Positions 1 to 7,701 of a DNA stretch of 34,216 nt are shown piece after piece. A program made the translations under genes and the position numbers. Under the pieces are notes generated by a model. It made no database searches. It was given only the letters and a program-made list of their open reading frames with translations, and was not told where the DNA came from. The number at the start of each line of letters is the position of its first letter. The first letter of the stretch is position 1. The DNA lies in IMG/VR virus record IMGVR_UViG_3300018933_000010, positions 1-34,216 of that record. One strand, written 5' to 3'. Origin of the DNA: a virus.

Positions 1-36
1 GGGGGGAGGCAGCCCGGGCCCGCGCTGGGGGGGTGG

Positions 37-264
37 TCAGGAGCGGCGGCGGGCGTTGCGGGAGCGCATGGGCACCTGGGCCTCGTGAAGCAGGTCCCGG
101 GCCAGACCGAAGGAGACGGGGCCGTGCCGCTCGGACAGGTGAGCGGCCACCGCCCGGACACTGGACCCGGCCAGGTAGTCCTGGGCCGCCTCCTTCCGCA
201 TCCGGTCACGCGCCTCGCCGCGCACCGGCTGCCACTTCCGCCGCTGGGTCGTCTCGGTGGTCAT
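37..264 (-). CDS. small helix-turn-helix protein (75 aa)
   Basis: The central segment (residues about 28-65, YLAGSSVRAVAAHLSERHG then FGLARDLL) looks like a recombinase/resolvase-type helix-turn-helix: a short helix with the small-residue turn AGSS, then a putative recognition helix. Both ends are Arg-rich, which suits DNA binding. The ATG overlaps the stop of the upstream gene by 4 bp (ATGA), so it is translationally coupled and is the last complete gene of the leftward early operon in this window. No effector or catalytic domain is visible. Most likely a small phage DNA-binding regulator; its target is unknown. Confidence 0.7.
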   Translation of the reverse strand: MTTETTQRRKWQPVRGEARDRMRKEAAQDYLAGSSVRAVAAHLSERHGPVSFGLARDLLHEAQVPMRSRNARRRS

Positions 265-722
265 GAGGGCATTCCTCCCGGGTCTGGGATGGCGGGGCCC
301 TGCTCGGCCCGCAGGGTCAGGCCCCGCACGTGCGCGAGCAGGGCACAGATGGACTCCGTGCGGTCCTGGTAGCCGGCCGCCTCACTGGCCTGGAACAGCG
401 CCAGCGCCATGGGCTGGTCCTCGTTGAGGTAGGCGGTCATGAACCGCGCGGCGAACAGCCGGTGCGGGTCGCCGGCCATCTGCTCGACCATCTCGGGCAG
501 CAGACGCCACTCGTCCGCCGCGCCGTCGCAGGCGAACGGGAACAGCGCCTGCAGGGCGACCCGCCCGCACTCCGCGGCGGCGCAGCACACGCCGAACAGG
601 TCGGCGCCGTCCCCGTGTTCGGACACGACGTCCAGGAGGGAGGCGGCCAGGGCGGGGCGGCCGTCCAGGGTGTGGCGCAAGATCTCGCGCACCAGCGAGT
701 CCAGTGCCTCCGAACCGATCAC
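261..722 (-). CDS. hypothetical early protein (153 aa)
   Basis: I do not recognise a family. The protein is mainly alpha-helical, Leu/Ala-rich and acidic, with no membrane segment. Three Cys sit at residues about 49-58 (FGVCCAAAECG). The start is GTG at 722, chosen because GTGA overlaps the upstream stop; an open frame extends upstream but only as a shadow of the neighbouring genes. It sits in the coupled early operon between a 63-aa unknown and the HTH protein. Coding is well supported by codon bias and by coupling at both ends; function is unknown. Confidence 0.65.
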   Translation of the reverse strand: MIGSEALDSLVREILRHTLDGRPALAASLLDVVSEHGDGADLFGVCCAAAECGRVALQALFPFACDGAADEWRLLPEMVEQMAGDPHRLFAARFMTAYLNEDQPMALALFQASEAAGYQDRTESICALLAHVRGLTLRAEQGPAIPDPGGMPS

Positions 723-910
723 TGGCCGGTCACCGCCTCGCGGGCAACGCGCGGCGCAGGCAGCGTGTCCAGAGCGTCCCCGATCCGGTCGGCGATGTCC
801 CGCCGCAGCTCGGCGATCTCCTCGCCGCCGGCGTAGTCGGCAGCGACCAGCAGCGACTCCACGATCTCCTGGTAGTCCGCCACGCCCAGGCCAGGCACGT
901 ACAGCGCCAT
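719..910 (-). CDS. hypothetical early protein (63 aa)
   Basis: Small acidic helical protein with no recognised domain. ATG at 910 forms a TGATG overlap with the upstream stop and has GAGG four bases before it. GTG at 913 (one residue longer) is also possible but would sit almost on the Shine-Dalgarno sequence. Its stop overlaps the GTG of the next gene, so it is embedded in the coupled early operon. Function unknown. Confidence 0.6.
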   Translation of the reverse strand: MALYVPGLGVADYQEIVESLLVAADYAGGEEIAELRRDIADRIGDALDTLPAPRVAREAVTGQ

Positions 911-1200
911 CACGCCTCACCCGGCCCGGCCACGACAGGCGCAGCAACCGGTACGGCCGGCGCGGGGCGCATCTCGCCGCGCAGGACCAGGCGCCGGTCC
1001 ACGGCGTCATGCGCCCACTGGACAGCGATCTCAATGCCCTTGATCGCCTGGGACTCCTCCCGGCAGCCGGGCACCAGCTCATGGATGAGCAGCGCCAACT
1101 CCTCCGCCTTGGCGGAGATCCGGGCCTTTATGTCGTTGCGGGTCTCGTCGGTCTTGGGCGGGGCGAAGCGGATGTGGATCTCGCGTTCGGTGATGGCCAC
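910..1200 (-). CDS. hypothetical early protein (96 aa)
   Basis: The start is GTG at 1200, preceded by a clear AGGGGAG ribosome site. The N-terminus (VAITEREIHIRFAPP) looks like a short beta strand, followed by a charged amphipathic helix region (residues 20-70) and a Pro/Ala-rich tail. No recognised domain. A 47-bp gap separates it from the upstream WhiB gene, so unlike most neighbours it has its own ribosome site. Function unknown. Confidence 0.65.
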   Translation of the reverse strand: MAITEREIHIRFAPPKTDETRNDIKARISAKAEELALLIHELVPGCREESQAIKGIEIAVQWAHDAVDRRLVLRGEMRPAPAVPVAAPVVAGPGEA

Positions 1201-1247
1201 AGGGGCTCCCCTTCGGTGGTGGGCGGGACAGGTGGGGTGGGGTGGGG

Positions 1248-1583
1248 TCAGCCGGCCTTGGCCAGGGCGCCGGGGTCCTCGGTGGTCTGCGTGACCGTGG
1301 CGGCGGCCCGGCGCACCTTGCGCGCGGCGCGTAGCTGGTTCTCGTCCAGGCCGCCCCAGATGCCGTAGTCCTCGCCCCGGGTGAGGGCGTCGGTGCGGCA
1401 CCGCATCTGCACCGGGCAGCTGCGGCACAACGCTTTGGCGCGCTCGACGCTCAACGCGTCGGTGGGGATCGGGAACCAGGTGTCCGGGTGGTTGTCCGAG
1501 CCCTTGCAGACCGCGGCGCTCGCCCAGTGCGCGGGCCGCGGCAGGTTGTCCGGCGCCCGGCGGGCGGGAAAGATCGACGGCAC
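1248..1583 (-). CDS. WhiB-family iron-sulfur transcriptional regulator
   Basis: A 111-aa protein with the full WhiB signature: four cysteines (C26, C53, C56, C62; the last three as CxxCxxxxxC) that ligate a [4Fe-4S] cluster, followed by the turn GIWGG (residues 74-78) and a basic tail (AARKVRRAA) for DNA or sigma contacts. WhiB-like proteins in actinobacteria act with the principal sigma factor. Phage copies are known, for example in mycobacteriophage TM4, where the protein interferes with host WhiB2. The GTG at 1583 has an AGGAAGAGAGG site seven bases upstream. Its place in the early operon suggests it acts on host or phage transcription soon after infection. The family call is firm; the target is not known. 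Confidence 0.93.
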   Translation of the reverse strand: MPSIFPARRAPDNLPRPAHWASAAVCKGSDNHPDTWFPIPTDALSVERAKALCRSCPVQMRCRTDALTRGEDYGIWGGLDENQLRAARKVRRAAATVTQTTEDPGALAKAG

Positions 1584-1585
1584 CG

Positions 1586-1867
1586 TTACCTCTCTTCCTC
1601 GTGTCCGGACACGTCCTCCCTGGTGGCCGCGGACACGTCCGGACGCGTGTCCGCGCAGGTCATAGCGCTGGGGGTGGGGGTGTCCGGGCCGGTGTCCGCG
1701 CGCGTCCGGACATCGCCCGGGACGTGTCCGGGCACCGTCCGGCGGGCGGGCCGCCACTGCCGCACCAGGACGGCGACCGTCCCGACGAGCAGCAGCGGCC
1801 CCCACACCGGCACGGCCTCCACGACCGGCAGCACGACACCGAGCGCGGCGAGGTAGGCATCAAGCAC
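1586..1867 (-). CDS. small membrane protein with Asp/Thr-rich tail (93 aa)
   Basis: Residues about 3-32 form one strong hydrophobic segment, probably a single transmembrane helix, followed by Arg-rich residues (RQWRPARR) that would place the tail in the cytoplasm. The tail (residues 45-93) is hydrophilic and low in complexity, with repeated GHVPGD / TRADTGPDT / CADTRPDVS units. At DNA level these are runs of GTGTCCGGAC-type repeats, so the repeats may serve DNA rather than protein. GTG start at 1867; the stop is two bases before the WhiB start. Family and function unknown. Confidence 0.6.
   Translation of the reverse strand: MLDAYLAALGVVLPVVEAVPVWGPLLLVGTVAVLVRQWRPARRTVPGHVPGDVRTRADTGPDTPTPSAMTCADTRPDVSAATREDVSGHEEER
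1603..1711. repeat. cluster of GTCCGGAC palindromes (left cluster)
   Basis: The palindrome GTCCGGAC occurs three times here (1603-1610, 1637-1644, 1704-1711). The first is extended to CGTGTCCGGACACG at 1600-1613. They are interspersed with degenerate copies (GTGTCCGCG, GTGTCCGGG). They lie inside the 3' coding part of the small membrane gene, just upstream of WhiB. A second cluster of four copies lies at 25399-25520. The role is unknown: dyad operator or a simple expanded repeat. Confidence 0.55.
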
Positions 1868-2192
1868 GACCGGCCTCCGCCGTACGCCACCGGGACACCT
1901 GCCGCTGGTACGTGCCCAGGCGGACCGCCGTGTCCTCGATGCCGATCCCGACCGCCGCCATCACGAGAGCGGCCAGGCGCGGCTCGTCGCGGTCCTCGTC
2001 CAGCACCGGCAGCGGTGCGCCCAGATCAGCCGCGCGAGCCACGGCCACCAGGTCCCGGCCCCGCCACCAGGTGGCGGTGTCCGGGGCGCCGGCGATGCGC
2101 CGGGCGACGGCCAGCAGCTCTCCCCGCCCGGGCCCCGACGGCAGCGCCCCGGGGATGGCGAGAGGCGTCCTCTCCAGCCGGTCGACTCTCAC
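1860..2192 (-). CDS. hypothetical protein with C-terminal HTH-like segment (110 aa)
   Basis: GTG at 2192 overlaps the upstream stop (GTGA). Residues about 70-105 (LVMAAVGIGIEDTAVRLGTYQRQVSRWRTAE) read like a helix-turn-helix: a helix, IEDTAVRLG, then a recognition helix ending in VSRW. The N-terminal half contains a WWRGRDLVAVARAADLGAP motif, reminiscent of a second winged or AlpA-like fold. A DNA-binding role is inferred from this motif only. It belongs to the coupled early operon. Confidence 0.6.
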   Translation of the reverse strand: MRVDRLERTPLAIPGALPSGPGRGELLAVARRIAGAPDTATWWRGRDLVAVARAADLGAPLPVLDEDRDEPRLAALVMAAVGIGIEDTAVRLGTYQRQVSRWRTAEAGRA

Positions 2193-2629
2193 TCGGCCAC
2201 CTCCGCCACGGTGGCGCGGGCCGCCTCGCGCATCAGCCGGTCCGCCTGGTGGGCGGGCTCCACGCAGTGCGGGAACGTGCACGACGGGCGCACCTGGCCC
2301 TCCGGCTCCCGCCCGTGGGCGATCGTGAACGCCACCCGTCCGACCGTGACGTGCCGGCCACGCCACGACAGCACCGGGGTGCCGCTGGCGGAGACCTGCG
2401 CCGTCCACTCCCGGTGGCCGCCGGCCACCGGCCGGGACCGCTGCTGAACCGCCCCCTCCAGCGTCTCGGCGGCAGGCCGCCGACCGCGCGGGTACGCGGG
2501 CAGGTTCAGGTCACGGCGTACCCGGGCGACCAGCCGCACGCTGCACCCGTGCTCGGCGGCCAGCGCCAGGTCCGACAGCTCCCGCGGGTCACCGTTCTGC
2601 AGAGCCCGCGCCACGGCCTCCCAGCTCAT
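2189..2629 (-). CDS. degenerate HNH-endonuclease-like protein (146 aa)
   Basis: The C-terminal half (VGRVAFTIAHGREPEG, then CTFPHCVEPAHQADRL, residues about 95-135) matches the usual phage HNH_3 pattern: a short helix, Gly-x-x-Pro, then C-x4-C-x-x-P-x-H. In canonical HNH domains a His comes just before the first Cys and acts as the general base. Here that position is Ser (PSC), so catalytic activity is doubtful. The N-terminal part (LALAAEHGCSVRLVARVRRDL) resembles a helix-turn-helix. It may have become a DNA-binding protein. ATG at 2629 overlaps the RuvC-like stop (ATGA), so it is coupled to the recombination genes. Confidence 0.7.
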   Translation of the reverse strand: MSWEAVARALQNGDPRELSDLALAAEHGCSVRLVARVRRDLNLPAYPRGRRPAAETLEGAVQQRSRPVAGGHREWTAQVSASGTPVLSWRGRHVTVGRVAFTIAHGREPEGQVRPSCTFPHCVEPAHQADRLMREAARATVAEVAE

Positions 2630-3261
2630 CCGGCCGCCCCCGTCCCGAACAGCTCCGGGGCCACGTCCTGCGGCCAGTCGGCGCCGTCCACGGCCTTGCG
2701 GTGGACCTTGGGCACGGCACAGATCGGGTGGCGCAGCCAGTCCCGGCCGGCGGCCATGAGCACCACGGCGTCCGCGGCGTTGTCGTTGCCGCCGGTCTGC
2801 CACTGGGGCCAGCGCCTCACCACCTGCTCCAGCACCACCGTCTTGGAGCCGCTGCCCTTGCCCGTGGCGTACAGGATCCGCTGGTTGGTGGACATGACCC
2901 CGGTGGGGATACCGGCGTCCAGCAGCCGCTCGAACACCCGCCACCACAGCCAGCCGCGCTCATGCGCACCACCGGACGCGCGGGACAGTGCCGCACCCTC
3001 CATCAAGGCCAGGTCCGGGCGGCCGATGCCGGCCATGACCTGGTCCAGGAGCACGTTCATGTGGGCCAGCCGCTCCAGCCGGGGCAGCTTGCTGATGGGG
3101 TGCTTCTTGCTCTTGTCCACGTAGCCGATCACCCGGCACCAGCCCTCCGAGGAGGCCAGGCCGGTGCCGGTCAGGCTGGTGTCCACGCCGACCACCCGCG
3201 GCCCGTCAACAGGCCGGGCCCTGGGGGTGTGGTCGTGGATCGTCTGCACGCCGTGGTTCAC
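2626..3261 (-). CDS. RuvC-like Holliday junction resolvase
   Basis: A 211-aa RNase H-fold nuclease of the RuvC type. Visible acidic residues fit the family: D27 in VVGVDTSLTGTGLA (strand beta-1), E88 in LALMEGAAL, and the D160/D164 pair in NDNAADAVVLMAAGRDWL. Phage RuvC-like enzymes resolve branched recombination or replication intermediates before packaging. It shares an operon with YqaJ, RecT and DnaQ-like genes, giving a complete phage recombination set. ATG at 3261 overlaps the upstream stop. About 20 residues precede the catalytic core, which is slightly longer than usual. Confidence 0.88.
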   Translation of the reverse strand: MNHGVQTIHDHTPRARPVDGPRVVGVDTSLTGTGLASSEGWCRVIGYVDKSKKHPISKLPRLERLAHMNVLLDQVMAGIGRPDLALMEGAALSRASGGAHERGWLWWRVFERLLDAGIPTGVMSTNQRILYATGKGSGSKTVVLEQVVRRWPQWQTGGNDNAADAVVLMAAGRDWLRHPICAVPKVHRKAVDGADWPQDVAPELFGTGAAG

Positions 3262-3989
3262 GCCTGCTCACCCCCGGCCGGGGTGATCTCGACGGCCCGC
3301 AGGGCCACCGTCTGCTCCGCGTCCCCGTCCGGCAGCGGCGGGGCCACCCGCACCCGGGTGAGCACCACGTCGTCGGCCTGGTCGGCGTAGCAGTTGGCCT
3401 CCGCCTCCAGCCACGTCCCGGCCAGCTCCTGCACCGGCAGGCCGGTGTCGGCCTGGAGCTGGTCCAGCAGCACCGTCACGGGCTCGGCCATGCGCCAGCC
3501 CACGACCGCGCACTGCGCGGTGCGGGCCTTGGTGTCGACGGACAGCACCTCCACCGAGGTGGTGAGCCGGGCCGCGCTGCGCATGTCCAGGTAGAAAGCG
3601 CCGAGTTCGGTCACGGTGAACAGCTCATCGGCCGGCTCGGCCACGAACCCGGCCACCCGCAACTGGGCCAGGGCCCGCAGGTCGTCGGCGGTCTCACCCA
3701 TGGCGAGCGCCCGCAGCACCACCTCCACGGCCGGGGCCAGCGGGTGCTCCGTGGCGTACCGGGTGGCCCGGACGCGCTCCAGCCGCCAGGCGTGCGTGCC
3801 GCGCGTCAGCGCCGACGAGCACGGGCAGTTGTAGACGGTCGCCCGCAGCTCCTCCGCCGTCAGTCCCCGGCACTGGTGAATACTGTGACGGCCGCGCTCG
3901 CACAGGCGGGCCGTGCAGCAGTGGCAGTCCGGGCAGTCCGCCTCGGCGGGGCGCACGTAGTCCACCCCGAACGGTTCGATCATGGTCAT
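3258..3989 (-). CDS. hypothetical protein with Cys/His-rich N-terminus (243 aa)
   Basis: Residues 19-57 carry a dense set of Cys and His (CPDCHCC, LCERGRHSIHQC, YNCPC) that could bind one or two zinc ions. The remainder is a mixed alpha/beta region without a family I recognise. It sits between the RuvC-like resolvase and the DnaQ-like exonuclease with 4-bp overlaps on both sides, so it probably belongs to the DNA-metabolism set. The motif suggests nucleic-acid or protein contact; this is inference. Confidence 0.65.
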   Translation of the reverse strand: MTMIEPFGVDYVRPAEADCPDCHCCTARLCERGRHSIHQCRGLTAEELRATVYNCPCSSALTRGTHAWRLERVRATRYATEHPLAPAVEVVLRALAMGETADDLRALAQLRVAGFVAEPADELFTVTELGAFYLDMRSAARLTTSVEVLSVDTKARTAQCAVVGWRMAEPVTVLLDQLQADTGLPVQELAGTWLEAEANCYADQADDVVLTRVRVAPPLPDGDAEQTVALRAVEITPAGGEQA

Positions 3990-4876
3990 TGGTTGCCGTC
4001 CGTTTCGTTCCCGCAGCTCCAGCAGCGGCGGCGGCCGTCAGCCGTGACGGCGTGCGCGCGGGTGGAGCGCTCGCGGGTGCAGTAGTGGTATTCGGCGGCC
4101 TCGATCTCACCGGCCGCGTGCATCGCGGCCAGGGGGTCGCCGCCTGCTGTCGAGAGGGCCGCCGCGGTGGCGGCCGGGACCATCGGCCAGTCCAGGCGTA
4201 CGCCCAGGGCCTCCACCTCCCGGCCCGGCTGACGGTGCAGGTAGTCCCGGAAAGACGCGTTCTGCTGATACGCCCACGACCGCTGAGCGTCGTGCAGATC
4301 CGCCAGGCTCTTGCGCTGCAACCACGGGTGCCGCCGGGCGATCCGGTACACCAGGTCACAGGCGGCGATGGCGTCCACCTGCGAGTCGTGGGCCTGGCCG
4401 TCGAGCTTGGCGCACCAGTGGGTGCACAGGTCTGCCAGGCGCCGCCGGCCGCGCCGGTAGCGGTCCACCTGCTTGTCCAGGACGCGGGGGTCCAGGACGT
4501 ACGGGGTGACCCGCTCGACGAGCGGCCGGACGCCCAGGCGCCGGGCCGCCCGGTCGAGGAGGGTCAGGTCGAACGGGGCGTTCATGACCACCAGGGGGTA
4601 GCCCTGCTCCACCCCGTCGACCACCGCAGCGATGACGTCCGCGAGGACGCCGTCAGGAGGCGCGCCCTCGGCTCGGGCGCGCTCGGTTGACCAGCCGTGC
4701 ACCGCCGACGCCTCCGCCGGGATCTCGAACTCGGGCACGGCCACCCACGAGCGGGGCACGGTCTCCAGGCCGCCGCCCCAGCGGACGACGGCAGCCGTGA
4801 CGATGCAGTCCCGCTCCGGGTCCGTACCGGAGGTCTCCAGGTCCAGGCCGAGGTACGGCCGGCGGTGCCAGCTCAT
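3986..4876 (-). CDS. DnaQ-like DEDDh 3'-5' exonuclease
   Basis: A 296-aa protein whose first ~180 residues are an exonuclease of the DnaQ/epsilon superfamily. Exo I is LGLDLETSGTDP (D12, E14), Exo II is VMNAPFDLTLLDRA (D103) and Exo III is HDSQVDA (H163, D168), giving a full DEDDh metal-binding set. The C-terminal ~120 residues end in a CxxC pair (CWSCG) and are not a polymerase domain. The enzyme should degrade or proofread single-stranded 3' ends. ATG at 4876 overlaps the RecT-side stop by 1 bp on the other strand of the operon, so it is co-translated with recT. Confidence 0.9.
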   Translation of the reverse strand: MSWHRRPYLGLDLETSGTDPERDCIVTAAVVRWGGGLETVPRSWVAVPEFEIPAEASAVHGWSTERARAEGAPPDGVLADVIAAVVDGVEQGYPLVVMNAPFDLTLLDRAARRLGVRPLVERVTPYVLDPRVLDKQVDRYRRGRRRLADLCTHWCAKLDGQAHDSQVDAIAACDLVYRIARRHPWLQRKSLADLHDAQRSWAYQQNASFRDYLHRQPGREVEALGVRLDWPMVPAATAAALSTAGGDPLAAMHAAGEIEAAEYHYCTRERSTRAHAVTADGRRRCWSCGNETDGNQ

Positions 4877-5847
4877 CAGCTCACCCGGCCCTTACGGCCG
4901 CCGCGCTGCTTCTTGCCCCGGTAGCGGCGACCGGCGGCGTTCCGCTTCACCGGCAGGGCCGCCGTCTCCTGGCTGCCCTCCGCCGCGCGGTGCGCCCGCT
5001 CGGCCTCCGCCACCAGCGCGGCACGCTCCGGGTCCGGCGCGTGCACGATCTGCACCTCGCCCCGGTCGCCGGCGTCGTCCGCGCGCACCAGCGCGACCAC
5101 CTCGGCCGAGGTGTCCACCCACGGGAACAGGGCCTTGAGCGCGGACTTCTTCATCTGGTGGTCGAAGTCCCGGTGCCAGAAGGAGTCACGGGTGCCGGTC
5201 TGCTCGGCGAGCTTGTAGGCGTAGCTCCACTCGTCGCGGAGTTGGGCGGCCCGGCTGCGGTTGACGGTGACCACCTGCGAGCGCTGCCCGGCGGAGTTGA
5301 CCAGGAACGCGTACGCGAACAGGGCCTTGCCGCGCTCCTCGTCCGGCAGCTCCGGGTGGGTCTCCAGCTCGAAGTCATCCGGAGCGGGCAGGCTGGGACG
5401 GACCCGCCAGGTGTCGCTCTCGTAGACCAGGCCGCAGTGGACGGTGGCGCCCGGGTCGGCCCGGAGCATCAGTCGCACATAGCCCTGGTAGCGGGGGATG
5501 AACACGGCCTTGTTGCCCTGTACCTGGATGGCGGCCTCGTAGCCGTCCGGCTTGAGACCGAACCGGGCGCACGTGAGCAGTGCCATGCGCAGGGACGCAG
5601 GCGTGCACCGGCCGAGCCGGGGCAGCAGCTCGGCCACGTGGGCCGCGAACTCCTCGTACGGCAGGACCGAGGGCAGGGCCGCGGCCAGCTTCTCGCGGTA
5701 CTTGTCCAGGTACGCCTGGACGGCGTCCACCTGGGCCGGGGTGGCCTCCCCCACGGGGGGCTCCACCGGCTCGGTGGTGGGCTGCTCGGGGGCGGGGCGC
5801 CCACCGCCAGTAGCGGCGAGCACCCGAGCCATCAGCGTCTCGGTCAA
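4876..5847 (-). CDS. recT: RecT-family single-strand annealing recombinase
   Basis: A 323-aa RecT protein. Family landmarks are the N-terminal helix region PYEEFAAHVAELLPR, the core TCARFGLKPDGYEAAIQVQGNKAVFIPRYQGYVRL (residues about 93-126), and HQMKKSALKALFPWVDTSAE (230-249). The Lys/Arg-rich tail (RRYRGKKQRGGRKGR) probably binds DNA. RecT anneals complementary single strands made by the partner exonuclease. I placed the start at TTG 5847 because AGGAG lies eight bases upstream; ATG 5832 is too far from that site. It lies directly downstream of yqaJ, the standard two-gene recombination pair. Confidence 0.92.
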   Translation of the reverse strand: MTETLMARVLAATGGGRPAPEQPTTEPVEPPVGEATPAQVDAVQAYLDKYREKLAAALPSVLPYEEFAAHVAELLPRLGRCTPASLRMALLTCARFGLKPDGYEAAIQVQGNKAVFIPRYQGYVRLMLRADPGATVHCGLVYESDTWRVRPSLPAPDDFELETHPELPDEERGKALFAYAFLVNSAGQRSQVVTVNRSRAAQLRDEWSYAYKLAEQTGTRDSFWHRDFDHQMKKSALKALFPWVDTSAEVVALVRADDAGDRGEVQIVHAPDPERAALVAEAERAHRAAEGSQETAALPVKRNAAGRRYRGKKQRGGRKGRVS

Positions 5848-5849
5848 GA

Positions 5850-6923
5850 TCAGATCTCCTTGGACGGCACGCGCAGCACGCGAGCGCGGTACTGGCGGTA
5901 CAGCTCGGGCCGCTCGGCGGCGAGCCGCTTGGTGTCGATGACGGTCTTCGTGGTCGCGTACTCGCGGGCCAGGTCCGGGTGGTCCTTGGCGAACTTGGCC
6001 GGGGCGAAGTTGCCGTTCTGCTTGTTGGTCCACGCGACCTTGCCGCCGGGGGTCTTGACGATCTCGTTCTCCCGGGCGACCAGGCGCATGGTGTTCTCCA
6101 CCTCGTCCAGGCGGCGCTGGGCCCGGTCGATCGCGGCGGACAGGGCGGCGGCACGGCGGCGCAGGTTGCGGGCCTGCTCGGCGGCAACCTCGGTGACGGC
6201 GTTTTCCTTGACGTCCCACAGGTGGGCCAGCAGGTCCTTGGTGCCGGGCAGGCCGTCCGCCGGGGGCTCCTCGCCCTCCACGATGTGGCGCTGCCACCAG
6301 TCCCCGGTCCACTCCACGAGGTGCTGGATCAGGTCCTCGCGGCGCTGCACCTTGTGCCAGCGCAGGGTGTTCCCGCCGACGCAGGCGGCGCAGTAGCCGC
6401 CGCGCCAGCCGCCCACGGCCTGGTACCACAGGTTCTGGATCTGCGGGGCGTCCGGCGCCTCGTCCTGCTCCCAGTCCTTGCGCTGCCACTCGGTGCGGTT
6501 CTTGCACTCCAGCGGGCCGACCACCTCGCGGGTGTCCGCGTCCAGCGCCAGCCGGTCGACGTTGCCGAGCATCCACGGCCGCTCGACGTTGACGTACATG
6601 CCGGGCGGCGTGACCACGGGGATACCGGTCCGGCGGGAGAACACCCGGGCGATGGGCTCCTCCATCTCCCGGCCGAACTCCATCGCCTCGGTGTCGAAGT
6701 CCTTGCCGCGGCCGTGCTTGTCCTCGAAGACGTGCCACGGCCCCTGGCCCGACACGAACCCGAGCAGCCGCGCGACGTCGGAGCCGCCCAGGCCGGCCTG
6801 GCGCGCCGCCAGCCAGCGCTTCCGGTACTCCGGGTCCCACATGTCGCCGGCGGGCAGGACCACCCGGGCCTCCGGGGCCAGGTCCAGGCCGGGGATGGTG
6901 GGCTCGGTCACGGTGGCGCTCAC
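5850..6923 (-). CDS. yqaJ: YqaJ-family viral recombinase exonuclease
   Basis: A 357-aa lambda-exonuclease-like nuclease. The YqaJ fold is shown by GGSDVARLLG (46-55), FGREMEEPIARVF (83-95), and the PD-(D/E)XK core MLGNVDRLAL (D123) and GPLECKNR (E139, K141). Residues about 240-300 form a helical, charged coiled-coil segment, followed by a basic C-terminus. It processes double-strand ends 5' to 3' and loads RecT, encoded directly downstream. ATG at 6923 overlaps the upstream stop by 4 bp. Confidence 0.93.
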   Translation of the reverse strand: MSATVTEPTIPGLDLAPEARVVLPAGDMWDPEYRKRWLAARQAGLGGSDVARLLGFVSGQGPWHVFEDKHGRGKDFDTEAMEFGREMEEPIARVFSRRTGIPVVTPPGMYVNVERPWMLGNVDRLALDADTREVVGPLECKNRTEWQRKDWEQDEAPDAPQIQNLWYQAVGGWRGGYCAACVGGNTLRWHKVQRREDLIQHLVEWTGDWWQRHIVEGEEPPADGLPGTKDLLAHLWDVKENAVTEVAAEQARNLRRRAAALSAAIDRAQRRLDEVENTMRLVARENEIVKTPGGKVAWTNKQNGNFAPAKFAKDHPDLAREYATTKTVIDTKRLAAERPELYRQYRARVLRVPSKEI

Positions 6924-7177
6924 TGGGCATCACCGCCCTGGGCGGCCAGGTCGTGCTTGGCGGCGAACGTGTCGGCGTGCGCGGTGCACACGTGGCGCGA
7001 GGCACTGGACACGCGCCCGGCCCGGCCGGTGACGTACTTGTACGTCGTCAGGTGCGTGGCCTGCTCGGTGCAGCGGCCGGTGCCGCACGTGGCGCGTCCG
7101 CTCCGGGCGTTGCTGGCCTGCTCCTGCTCCGTCAGGGGCCGGATGGCGTGCCCCCAGGATCGAGATGCCGCGCTCAC
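6920..7177 (-). CDS. small zinc-ribbon-like protein (85 aa)
   Basis: The protein carries two Cys/His pairs, CGTGRC (residues about 30-35) and HVCTAH (about 64-69). This spacing fits a small treble-clef or zinc-ribbon. A basic middle region (YKYVTGRAGR) could touch nucleic acid. The start is GTG 7177, chosen for the GTGA overlap with the upstream stop. It is coupled to yqaJ immediately downstream. No specific family is recognised. Confidence 0.65.
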   Translation of the reverse strand: MSAASRSWGHAIRPLTEQEQASNARSGRATCGTGRCTEQATHLTTYKYVTGRAGRVSSASRHVCTAHADTFAAKHDLAAQGGDAQ

Positions 7178-7701
7178 TGGTCGGTGTCCTCTCGGGTGGT
7201 GTTGGTCTGGAGCAGGTAGGCGGCGGCCTGGCGGGCGCTCCTGTGGCCGTCCTGTTCCGCCTCCAGCCACCCCCGGACGCGGGCGGCGTCCTCGGCGTAG
7301 CCGTGGCGGTCGAGCAGGTTGACGGCCCACCGGGCGCTCACGTACCGGTCCACCGTCTGGTGGGCGGCCATCAGCACGGCCACGGACTGGGGGAGCTGTT
7401 CGGGCAGCTCGCCGAGCGAGGTGCTGTCGTGGACGTAGCGCACCCACAGCTCGCGCCCCTCGCGGCCCAGCGTCTGGTACGCCTCGAAGTGGCCGGCGGG
7501 CCTGTAGGCGGCGAGCCGACCGGCACGCACATGGGTGCCGGTGGAGCGGGCCACTTCGGCGGACTGGTACATGCCCACCCGCTGCCACTGCCCCGGGTGG
7601 GCCTTGGCGCGGGCGGCCACCGCCTGGTGGTCGGCGATGCGGTGGTACTCACGCGTGCGGCCTGTCAGTGGTCCGGTGCGGGTACTAAGGTTGCGCGTCA
7701 T
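7174..7701 (-). CDS. hypothetical early protein (175 aa)
   Basis: Soluble, Arg/His-rich, mostly helical protein without a recognised domain. ATG at 7701 is preceded by GAGGT seven bases upstream. The 88-bp gap to the next gene upstream (7702-7789) shows no convincing promoter. The stop overlaps the start of the zinc-ribbon gene. First gene of the tightly coupled block leading to yqaJ-recT. Confidence 0.6.
   Translation of the reverse strand: MTRNLSTRTGPLTGRTREYHRIADHQAVAARAKAHPGQWQRVGMYQSAEVARSTGTHVRAGRLAAYRPAGHFEAYQTLGREGRELWVRYVHDSTSLGELPEQLPQSVAVLMAAHQTVDRYVSARWAVNLLDRHGYAEDAARVRGWLEAEQDGHRSARQAAAYLLQTNTTREDTDQ

Noticed and set aside
5979-7322. Long plus-strand open frame opposite yqaJ
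   Set aside because: It mirrors a well-supported minus-strand gene; long antisense frames are expected at this G+C, and its composition (His/Gly/Leu/Val-rich) is that of a shadow.
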